Source of the DNA: Litoditis marina | Lineage: Eukaryota; Nematoda; Chromadorea; Rhabditida; Rhabditidae | Assembly: GCA_964036275.1 (NCBI GenBank) | Contig: OZ038434.1 | Coordinates: 11,613,060-11,677,059 of the forward strand | Length of the DNA stretch: 64,000 nt | Direction of reading: 5' to 3' | Shown here: piece by piece, positions 50,757 to 61,347 of the stretch | Layout of the letters: every line of letters begins with the position of its first letter | Position numbering within the stretch: position 1 is the stretch's first letter | The notes under the pieces: model-generated | Told to the model about the DNA's origin: nothing | The model's database searches: none | The model's input: the letters and a program-made list of their open reading frames with translations, nothing else | Made by a program: the position numbers and the translations under genes

Positions 50757-51193
50757 CGGACAACTCGTCCCCGCGTTGCGTGCGACAACTCGTCCCCGCC
50801 GCAGCGACAACTCGTCCCCAGCCCAAAAATTGCTCAAATTGGCTTGAAACTTACAAACTAAAGTAGTGACAAGGTTATATGTTATACTACAGACTGTGAA
50901 CAGCCTCCGAGATAGCAAATAATCAAAAATATCGAAGATATATCATACTATACTGCAATTATCCCAATTTTCACAAATTAATCGTTTTCTCTTGAATTTA
51001 TATCAACTAAATCACTTGTTCGGTTGTTTTTATAGTTAATTTGTATTTCCTAATAAGCAGGCAACTTTACTAAATGCGATTTCCGTTTGGAACCTAGTTT
51101 TCAGCTAGTTTTGTGATAAAACATTGGGGACGAGTTGTCGCATGATCGGGGACGAGTTGTCGCACACGCGACGCGCGGGGACGAGTTGTCGCG
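50757..51193. mobile_element. Foldback element with three-unit inverted subrepeats
   Basis: GCGACAACTCGTCCCC occurs three times at 50759-50820, and its complement GGGGACGAGTTGTCGC three times at 51126-51193. About 300 AT-rich bases lie between. No ORF inside. Confidence 0.75.
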
Positions 51194-51207
51194 GAATCTC
51201 TTTCTCA

Positions 51208-51353
51208 CACTCTCTATCTCTGTCCCCTATTCCGTTCTATTTCCCTCTCCCTCTCTCCCCCACCTCTATCTTTTTTACGCGCTCTCTCTCTTTATCTCTC
51301 TCTCTCTCCCTCCCCCTCTCTCTCTCTCCCCTCTCTCTCTCTCTCTCTCTCCC
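51208..51353. repeat. (CT)n-rich tract
   Basis: Long pyrimidine run of CT and CCT units directly after the foldback element. Confidence 0.9.
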
Positions 51354-51359
51354 GGGTTA

Positions 51360-53340
51360 CAAATTACGATTCGAGCGCGGTTATCATCGGAGCGCGGTTT
51401 ACAGTCTTTCGGCCTTGTGCGCAGCATCACGCTTTTCCGACCGCTATTGCCACTACATTGTTCTATTAGTATCACAATTTGTTTCAACGAATGAAAACTA
51501 CGGTAGAAACTTTGTGGATGTTACAATCGCTCATGTATTGAACATATCAAACGAGTATTGAACATGGCTCAAGTTTACCGTCCACAATACTACAACTACT
51601 TTTACTAAACTTACAAATAGGTGCTACTACAAGTAGTCTTTTACGTACATTATTAGTTATATTCAGTATGGTTTTTCAATTTGTCTTCTATTCCAACGTA
51701 ATAAGGGGTTAGACAAAGGGGCTAGCTGGTTCTGTGCTTCTTATCTCCATAGATAAGGCCCTGAACGACATCTTTCAATCGAGTGTCACGCTAATTCTCG
51801 TTTTTCTCTGCCTTCTGACAGATTGTAGCTTCTTCTAAGTGACAGCTGAACTCTTATTTAGTCCACAAGATAGAGTTTTCCGTTCCATAGTTCTACAATT
51901 TTCATATTTTGTATAACAAATATAAAGGATACCACATAATGTTTCTTCTTGAGGGACGGTGTCAAACCATCGTGAAAGTCATGAAATGACCTCCGTTTTT
52001 CAAGTTTCCTACAGCAAAATTTTGCGTTTTTGTCAATTTTGTTGGGGTTGTTACCATCTGTAGTTAATCTATTTACATTATAGAGAAAATAACTACATCA
52101 ATGTTCGAGATGGAAACAGTAGCAAATATATTCTGGAAATGACCTCAGTTCTTGCGCCGTATCTGATCTGGGTTTCGCGGACATGACCCCGGTCCCGGTT
52201 TTTGCAATAGAGTCATTATGTCCAGGGCGATGCTATCTCGCGCATTTAGATCATATCGAATCGGGACCACGCCCCCAGATATTAAGCCATGATTGATGAG
52301 ATATTGAAGAGCGAGCCTTCTATCGGTCACATAGTCATCAACATTCGCTGGTGCGGTAGCAAACCGTACAACCTCATGGTTTCTCATGAGAAGCGCATGA
52401 AGAACTCATTAACTTTAATATTCTCAAATTACTATTCTCATGGGCACTTCTCATCAATTTGCTCATGAGAAAAACATGAAGCTGTAATGAAATACTTAGT
52501 GATTTCATTATTCTCAAGCCTAGAAGGTTTCATTGATTTCATTTTTCGAGTATATATTAAAAATCATATATCCAACCAACCATAAACCATAGATACTAAT
52601 TCTCTTCTGTTGATAGTAGCGGTCTATCATTTGATAACACAGCCTTCTCATCCACTTTTGTAATATTCTAACATCTGCATATTTCAAACACAATATATGA
52701 TTCTAGTGTAGTTGTAAACCATTTAATTGTAGATTACTTCAACTGTAAAGTGGTTCAGTTTTATCGTTAGAGCAACTATGCACATCTGACAGAAGCTTAA
52801 ATAGTCGATGTACTAAACCTCTTAGAGGGGGTTGGGTTGTTTTGAAACCACTTTGAATATGGAATAGAACTGAATATAGAGCAATATTGTATTACATTGT
52901 TATATTGAATAGTGCATTTGGTCAATAGACTTGGGAATATAAACACTGCCACTGCTCGCTACCGCACTGTTTCCAAGGTATACCTACGTCATTTTTGATT
53001 CGAACAAAATGTCACGAGTGAACTAGTCACAGGGCTCATGATCAACCGTCCTCTAACTTTATTTTTTAACACAAGTTTCTATTCCTACATTACACAGTAA
53101 AGACCAATGCCTTAGTTTTTCTGATTATTCTTCTCCATGTTTTCTTTTTACCCGTCTCTCTTCTCTTTTCAATACCGACACTCCCTCACACCTCAAATCC
53201 CAAAAACAAAACCTAACAATTGTGATACAGTTCTGTTTTGTAGTTCGTTCTTGTGTGATCACTAGTTGAAAACATATCTTTATTTTGTAGTTTAGTGTAA
53301 GTATCTTGTAGTTATCTGTTCATATTCTTCAACTACTGTA
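51360..53340. other. Mostly non-coding stretch
   Basis: Nothing gene-like apart from the minus-strand ORF at 52145-52387. Repeated CTCATGAGAA phrases surround that ORF at 52380-52480. Confidence 0.35.
52145..52387 (-). CDS. Small unassigned ORF, 80 aa
   Basis: The frame is open from ATG at 52387 to TGA at 52145, with GC clearly above its flanks and a protein-like composition: NVDDYVTDRRLALQYLINHG, then SGGVVPIRYDLNARDSIALD, then IMTLLQKP. An in-frame TGA lies just upstream of the ATG, so it is not the tail of a longer exon in that frame. No polyadenylation signal follows. I do not recognise a family. It could be a small gene, a retrocopy fragment or a relic of a mobile or viral element. Confidence 0.3.
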   Translation of the reverse strand: MRNHEVVRFATAPANVDDYVTDRRLALQYLINHGLISGGVVPIRYDLNARDSIALDIMTLLQKPGPGSCPRNPDQIRRKN

Positions 53341-53347
53341 TTACAGA

Positions 53348-53418
53348 TGTGAGCCTCTTGTCTCTCCATCCCAATCTAGCAGCGCAGCCCAGTCAGCCAA
53401 ATCTAAACGGAGAAGAGG
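53348..53418 (+). CDS. Candidate distal exon of the zinc-finger locus
   Basis: ATTACAG acceptor, 71 bases, then a consensus gtaagc donor. Two frames are open. Joined to exon 14 of the zinc-finger gene it reads CEPLVSPSQSSSAAQSAKSK then RRR, an NLS-like basic patch. Joined to exon 13 it reads DVSLLSLHPNLAAQPSQPN. Either would replace the 43394 terminal exon. It could equally be 3' UTR. Confidence 0.35.
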
Positions 53419-54243
53419 TAAGCAGTTATCCAAACATTTTCGGTTTGCAGTCTCTATACACATTCAGTTTTGTTGTTCAAAATAGGAGTTTGAAACGAAA
53501 ATAAAAATTCGGAGTTATAGATGAACAGTAATGGATATTTCATGGGCGTTCATAGTCATATTTCCAAGAAATCTTACTGACACTATTTTTGGAGAATTGA
53601 AACCATTCATACCACGCAAAAGTTGAATAAAAGTTAGCCAAAGTTTGCAATTTTCAAATGTATACACTGTTATTTGTATTCGTGATAGTTGAGATGCGAG
53701 TATGATAACACCAGGAAGTTAATTCTGGAGACACAGTTTCTCGCCTGTGGTCATAGTTTTTCACAGAACTATATTTTCAGTTTTTCTCGCTCTCTTTCTC
53801 CCACCACTCCCCACAATCTTATCGAGCGAGAATCGCATAGCATAGCCACATGTGAGTTTCTAAACATATTTGTTTACTTAATTGTACAGTTTAGAGGTCT
53901 CAAATATGTGTTTTATTAATTTATCTACTAACTATATACGTTAATATCGTTATGAGAGAAGGTTAGGATAAAAATACCAAACAAGACGAAATTCCTAAGA
54001 CGTCAAACTACTTTTAGTCTTTCCTTTTTGTATTACGCCGATAACTTCTTTAACTTCGTTGCCGGCGCTAGAAACCTGATATACACCAGGGCATTTATGG
54101 AAAAAATCACAGTGTAATCATGCAGCAAACTAGGATTGTGAACTTTCAGAAATGACACTTTACGATGAAACTATTTGAAAAAAGTTTTTCGAGTCGGTTC
54201 AATTTGTGGATGTGACAACCCTTTCTGATTCCCTCCTTTCCAG

Positions 54244-54728
54244 GTCGTCTGCTCGGAGGTCGAGCCATTGTTCGATACCTCAATCGAGTCTTTCACAACC
54301 CATCTTTCATTTGTGGCCTTGTCCGTGATACTTTCGCCCCCCCCACCTATATCCCGCCGTGTGTGATTTGCGTATACCGTCTTTCTACCGTACTCCCCTC
54401 ATCCATTCTCAGCTGGCTGGGCTGCCTGCGCATCTTAGTCCCGTTCCCGTCTCCTAGTCGCAGGATCAGCCAGAGTTGGTCGGTGCCGCCGGAAACCTTC
54501 TCTGATCTCTCAGCGGCCGCTCGCGACCGCCCCCAAGGATATTTCTGCCGGCCCCCCGACTGGTATGTGCCGCGCGCGGCGGCTTTCCGTCGCCCGCGCG
54601 GCACGATCGGTTTCATTGTTAGCAAATGCTTATTATTACTCTATTCTCGTTCATGTACCATGTACTGTGTGTGTGTTTCTGTGTTGTTCTCGAATCAATT
54701 GCTCTTTGCGCCGTCTTTCATTTCGTAG
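54244..54728 (+). CDS. Candidate terminal exon of the zinc-finger locus
   Basis: TTTCCAG acceptor. The frame continued from the basic reading of 53348 stays open for about 160 codons to the stop ending at 54728. The frame continued from the other reading stops at about 54358. The GC- and CpG-rich core (54400-54610) lowers stop frequency, so openness is weak evidence. Confidence 0.25.
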
Positions 54729-55344
54729 TCTGACCTTGTAGTTTATCATTTCCGATTTCTCTCGCGCCCTCTGCCGTATTTGAACATCATAGCTGATACT
54801 CCGCGGAGTTCTCTTTGCTCAGTTAGTCACGTATTCTTCATATATAACTTCTTCCTATCAAACTTTCGTTCAAATTTCATATGTTACCCAACTGTTCTGG
54901 TCACCAAGCTGTACGTTGTTAGCAAACTTCCGTACTTGATATGTCAAGGTTTCCATATTTTCTAGTATTTTGAGTATAACTTGATTTCTAGCTAGTTCGT
55001 GTCTATTTTTCCGTTTTGCACTAAATGTTTTAACCAGATTGTGAACTTTTTGTTTTAGTTAAAGCGGAAAAGTAGATAAAATTGTGTCCTTTGGTTATAC
55101 CGTAGTTCCTGTGATTACAAAACACCCGATTCTGAGTTGTTTGTGATGCTCTATCCGTTGAGTAATAATATTATATAGAGATGTTCTATCGCGACGTGAC
55201 ATGCTTGAGATAGTCGTCATTTTATGTTATTGATTATAAGAATTCTCTAATCTTAAGCATGTTGCGTCTCTATCTATGCACAAAAGTAGTATTTTCACGT
55301 TTACTCCTTCAGATGGGCTTCTTTCCGTCTGTCTGCCAACAAAA

Positions 55345-55475
55345 AGGCGGCGTCAGACGGAATCGAACCCGCGTGAGATTCTCCACAACTTTTCTCAACT
55401 CCACATGACATCTTTGCTAAGTGTTCTCCGTCCTTTTATCTCAAGCTACCATCTCTTACCACTGTGTAACTAACC
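55345..55475 (-). repeat. tRNA-like or SINE fragment
   Basis: On the minus strand GCGGGTTCGATTCCGTC contains a perfect B box followed by a T run, with CACAGTGGTAAGAG, an A-box-like sequence, about 90 bases upstream. No full cloverleaf can be drawn, so it is probably a decayed SINE. Confidence 0.35.
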
Positions 55476-58400
55476 AAATAGCTAACCAATCAATAACCAT
55501 GATCTACGTGGTAACTGTTCTCAACATCGGTACTATTTTGCAGCTATAGATCATGGTTGTTGCGAGAAGATTATGAATCTGTTAGTTCACTCAGCCAAAA
55601 ACGGACTCCAAGTAGTGTTGAAGTGCCATTTATTATAATGTAGTCCGCCACCATTACTTGACCAATACACTTGTATCGTCGTATTAAATGAATAATCTTT
55701 GGGATGTTGTTGTGTGTTGGAAATATCATGAAAGTACAACAGAAAAAAGTATAGTAAAGCTCATACTGTGAGAGGACGCAGGAAAAAACATGTTAGGATT
55801 GTTACAAAAAATGCAATACAATAATATTGTATTAATGAAATTATATAACAGTTTGCAGATTATGTTCAACACATGAGATAGAGTACCTGGTCTCGAAAAA
55901 TAATGGTTCTCTTCGTTGACATTCACAGTTTGGTTCGAAGTAGGAAGGGCAGAGCACGGAATCGCTCACTCGTCACTTTGCCATAATATATATAATAAAC
56001 CCACTTTTCTCGAGTTACTTACACAAAAAACACAATTTACGGAATTCGCAGACCAACCTAAACGAATAATTTCGTATCCTGCTGGTCTCATTGTTGCCGA
56101 ATCAGGCAACAGACTTCACGAAAAATGCACATCACATGTTATTTAAATGACGATAAAACACGCAGAGCGCTTGTTGAAAGGAAGTTTCATCGGAATCAAC
56201 ATAGATCAGCCTTTTCCAGTTAGGACAACACAGTTGTGGACTGTTCACGAAACTTGGAAACTCCAGTCATCTCTTAACAACACCAACCCATGAAAGTATC
56301 ATCTCATCTACCAGGTTACAACTTTTCGCAACTTGATTGAACAGCAAAATCTAGCACTAGAAACGTTATTTTTTCGGTATCTTTCAAAGTAACGTTTTTT
56401 TCATGATTCATTCGATAATAAAAGGTCATTTGCATTATGAGTGCAAATGAGGATCATTCCGAACTTCTCTAATCGGATTTTCAGTGGAAAAATGTTGGTC
56501 GCAATAAACCGTCAGCTTGTTTGATGACAGTTTTGACTCCTTTTTGTGCTCGATGTTTTGATGGGAACAGAAAACTGGTTTCATTCAAAATCTATGAACC
56601 GTCACATTGGAGTCGCCTTCACGTTCCCATATTACTGAAATGGCCGCAGTATAGTCGTGTTCATTCCTACTGAGAGTCCTACAATAAGATTACTAAACTC
56701 CCGAGCCGGTTTGATTACACCATAGTTATGAAATATAGCATCGATCCCCATTTCCAAATAGAAAAGCAGTAAAAGAAAAACAATTGTGTGTGCTCTAGAA
56801 AACATACATTGTAAACGTCAACTTCGAGTGTGTACCAGATGAGTGTAAGTAGGAATGACGTCGACTATAGCAAACTGTATACAATACATTAAAATGCTTA
56901 TTACAACATCAGAGCCAGTAAAATTAACTGTAGTACTTTCTCTAGAAGTGATTCGCTCTTTTCACTCATTCCTAATGCCATTTATTCCAAGTTTCTCCAT
57001 CGTTGTGTTGGTTGATCAGTTTTCTTTACCGTGCTCTGTCTAGTTTTTAAACGGCCAAATAAAAAAAAATGGTGACGTTCTCTTTGAAATACTGAAACTT
57101 GCAGTTCGCATTGCATATTGTCACAAGGTATCAGTCACTGTGTTGATTGCTGCCTCTTTCAATAAAATTGTTCACAAATTCAGTTGCTATTCTTATTCTG
57201 AAGAAATGACTCAACGCTTTCACACAATTTCACGCGTGACACAACGGTTGTTATTCTATTTTATGCAAAAAGTTACTACTCCGAAAGAAGACCAAAGAAG
57301 TGCGTACTCGTAGTAAGGACTACATGATACTTCCGAGTGTAGTTTGGGGGCAAAAATGCGCAAAACATTTTCTGTGGCCTTAGTCAAATTTTTTTTAGAA
57401 GTACCTGTTACAGAGCCCGATTGTAACGTTGATTGTTCACTTTTGGTGATACACATTTTCGTTTCCATATTTTACTGTCTTTCAATCACCATAATATTCC
57501 GATACTTATCGGATCTTCCGATAAGTCAATAGTTCGCTCGAAAACTATTCTAATTCTAGAAACATGCCTTTAAGCATTTGTTCGGTCATATGGTTTTTTT
57601 TACATAAACACATAAACATATAATCTCTTTCCACCCTTTTACAAGCTGTAAATAGAGTAAAGTCCGAGAGATGAAGGTATTTTCACTATTTGTGCGCTGG
57701 CTGAACATTTCGAACCGAAGTAATGACGCCGACAAAAAGCAGAGATCAACCCACGTTCAACCAGTTATCGGCGGGATGAGTTAGTCATTTATTTGTTCCG
57801 CTCCAATCATTGCTTCTATCTGAGCTATCCTATAGCAGGAAAGCAACCCAACTGTTTTCAAACATGTTTTTTCACAATGACCCTTGAACGAATTTGTTTA
57901 TCCATTTTAGTAATGTAAGGACTCTCAAATCCCCTAATGAAGGATAAATTGTTGAGATATTTCCCATTTCACATTTATAGTTACATATGGCTCCTCCTGT
58001 TTACCGCAATGATTTTTAGCGTTGAAAGCCCGGACGTGAACACATTTAAGAATGAATGTTTTTTTATGTTGTTTTTCAGTCAAATGTTGCGTTGATCGTA
58101 TAATAGACGGACAGTTCGATCAATACATCGTTTTCGTTGTATTCAGTGGTAATCCGACAATTGCAGCTATTATCCAACGCTCAATACTTCACTCGATATA
58201 GTATGCTCCATTCTGAACCGACCGAATACTGTAGTAGGTCAAATCTTGAAAGCACTCGAAACGTTGATCTCTCGAAAACTTTCTTTCCTCGTCCGAAAAC
58301 TAACTTTATGGATTCTCCTGAAACCGTCACAGTTCAAAATACCGGACTGTTTTTTTTGCATTCTGTACTCTACGAACAGTGCACCTCAATAATGAACACT

Positions 58401-58658
58401 ATGTTTGTTGTTATTTGTGAATTTCTTTCTGACTTGTAAAGCGTTTCCTGCACTGCTTTATCAATATCTTTTTTCTTAAGATCATTCAGTTCAGTTGTCG
58501 ATCCGCGATTTCTCCTGTAATGAGCAAACATACTTTGTCTGTTAATCAAAGCTTGCCGGGTCCTACTTGCCGTTGGAAATGATACCTGCAAACAGTTCTG
58601 AGTTCTGACTTCACATCTTTCAAGAAGATTCTTTTTTTTTCAAAATATTGAGTTAGTA

Positions 58659-58697
58659 TTTTATAGATAAAAACTCGAATAGTTTTTATCTATAAAA
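58659..58697. repeat. Perfect 17-bp hairpin
   Basis: TTTTATAGATAAAAACT, loop CGAAT, then the exact complement. AT-rich, cruciform-prone. Confidence 0.8.
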
Positions 58698-59452
58698 CAC
58701 GATACCGGTCATTAAATGCTTCATGAAAATGTTTTTTTTAGTGAACAAAGTGACAATCTAACAACATGAATCTTCCTATTTTCCGTATTTGGAATTTTCA
58801 CTGTTATTGAAAACGAAAGAAGTACACTTTACAGATCGTTCGAATAATCACATTTTAAATATTACTCGTTTTGTTGATCGGTTTAGGGAAAAACACGTTG
58901 CATTGTCATTATCATTGTTTGTCTAGTAGTAGTCTTCGAAAAAACAATGAAAATGTTTGTTTCCTTTCACGTTTTGTTTAATTAACAAAATAAAGACGTC
59001 GAATCGGCGATAACGTCAGTTGTACTGATAAGAAAGACTAGCTTTTTACAGTTTTATGATACTTTTGCTGCACGTAGCCACATTCTCTTGAACTGATTTA
59101 GAACATCAGTTTTATTTAAATCATTTATTTGAAGCTGCTCGAATAGTTTCATTTATAGAAACTCATACTGTCCTAACCTGTCCTGCTTCTTGTTCCATAT
59201 TCATTATCACTCAATTTACGTTTTAGAGGTATAAATGACTCATAGTTGTTGCGGATGTTGAGTTGTCAATAAAGAGAAACTTACATTTGTTATAAGTTCC
59301 CGAAAAATCTGTGTAATTACCGTTTCTAGCATTACCTAGCTGTAGAATGTTCATGCTCTTAACAGATCTTTAGAGAGAAGTTTTGACAAAGAAAACAGAT
59401 AATGACCCAACTGCAGAAAAAGCAGAGCCAACAGTGCGGTTCTGTTTTGCTC

Positions 59453-59502
59453 ACTGTGTTTGTAGTTTGATGCGTTTCAGCCGTGTAGATCAGACTACAA
59501 CG
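59453..59502. repeat. Short TGTAGTTT hairpin repeat
   Basis: TGTGTTTGTAGTTTGATGC ... GTAGATCAGACTACAAC. Confidence 0.6.
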
Positions 59503-60584
59503 CGAAGCCAGACCGTCTCCCGGCTAGTCGGCACAGATTTAAACTTTTTGACCGCAGACAGCGAAATTTCACTGGTTCGACCGCATTTTCTCTCGACATG
59601 ATCCCGCACTTTCTCTATCGAATGACAGATTATTATTGATTGCTAGGATTATCTTCAACATTTATTATGTGCGAAAAGGCATTTAACCAACAAATACAAC
59701 AAAAAAGTGTAGGAAGATTAGTATTACCTTTAGTGCAACATCACTCTTTTAGTTGGGATATAATATTTAAAAAAAAACAACGTATATGAAAAGACTAGAA
59801 TGAGGAAATACGCCAAGAAATTGTGTTTGGTGATATGGGTGTTCTTCAGAACAACGCAGAATGTGTTGATTTTGGTGAATTGTTTCATGATCATTTTATT
59901 TACAAACATTTTACTTAGTGCGTAGTGTGCATTTCGACCTCGCATGGGCTACATTCAAAAAGTGCACGTATAGCACCACCACACTGAGAAATAATCTATA
60001 AACGACGCTCATACATGTTACTCCTGAAGTATCGAGAACATGAATTTTCTTCCGCTTTCGAAGAAATGTCTCTTTGGTTTCCCGAAAAATGCCAACTCAT
60101 TCGAACTAAACTCATAGATTCAGAAATAATTGTAGTTGAACCAGAGTGGCACGTTTCGCTTCTACACGGCACGCCTTGAACTCCTTGAACGCCTTGAACT
60201 ATTTAGCTTGGAAATTTTTTTTTCATCGGATTTTGTTTAGAACGTTTCGATTTTTGAGACGAGTTGATTTGAATTTATCCATATTCGAACTGTTTTTTCT
60301 GTGTCGGTCATTTGGTTCTCTGTCGGAGATTTCTTGATTGATAGTAGACGCTTCGGTTCTTGATTTCAACAACCAAACGACTCTCGCCGTTTTCGTCTTA
60401 CCCTTTATTGTTCCCATTGATGTGCCGTGGTTTAATGCGCGACACAACTCTCCTAACTTTTGTCATATGATTTATTTATTTATTTATCTACATTCAAAGA
60501 ATGTGACACTCGCTCATCACAGAAAGAGAAGAAAAATCGAGAAAAAATTGAAACAATTAGATTTTAAATGGTTTACAGTACTTT

Positions 60585-60650
60585 TTTGTACGATGTTGTA
60601 TCGTACGTTTTTGTACGATGTTGTATCGTACGATTTTGTACGATGTATGA
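60585..60650. repeat. Tandem of a palindromic 24-mer
   Basis: TTTTGTACGATGTTGTATCG followed by TACG, repeated two and a half times. Each unit contains CGTAC/GTACG inverted motifs. Confidence 0.75.
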
Positions 60651-61347
60651 TGTTCGTAAATACATATTTTTCTCTCTCTAAAGCAGCATTTTCTGACCGA
60701 TAATTAAATTGATTTCACCCCAGCAATCTTGTTTACGATTTCTTTGAACTTGAATAAATAGTACACAACTGAAGTTCATGTCAACACATTCGATAACTGG
60801 AGAGCTGTAATTATTGTCATTTTGACGTGGACTTCTACAGTATACAGTTGTTGTTAAACAACTACTTTGATGTATGCAATTCGTCTTCGAGAGTTTTTTT
60901 TAGAATCGCAATCAACATTTTGAAACTACAACATCAGAAGTACACGTGCGTGTGAAACCAAGTATGCCCTTCTTTAATGTTTCTAATAGGAGTGAAGTAT
61001 TGTTTTGCGCCAACCTTTCTTGTGTGATCGATATCGCTAGTTTCAAGGTCATAATTTCATGCTATCTGGTAGACAGTTACTCCAAATACATTGTTTTTCA
61101 TTTGATTGCCTCGAATGAAAATATAAAAACAAGTTCACAACTGAAACTTTGATATTGAATCGTAGCGGCTAGAGATACTGAGAACAATTTTGTCCACATT
61201 TTCGCACTTTTGATTCAATTACTCCTTTATTTCTCTAGCTATTGCTTCATTATATACCATATTTCTTTTCTCTTTCCCCTCCCATGTCTCTTTTTTCATT
61301 TGTTTCTGAATACATAAACTCCTTCAATCTGAATAAATATGTTACAG

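Larger units (their letters stand above)
54730..61340. other. Gene-free stretch before the transporter gene
   Basis: AT-rich, with no exons recognised. Small structures are a B-box-bearing tRNA-like fragment on the minus strand near 55360, hairpins at 57505 and 58659, a hairpin-family copy at 59453, and a palindromic tandem at 60585. Confidence 0.4.

Noticed and set aside
55345..55475. Intact tRNA gene on the minus strand
   Set aside because: A B box is present but the T stem mispairs and no acceptor or anticodon stem can be drawn; kept only as a SINE or tRNA fragment.
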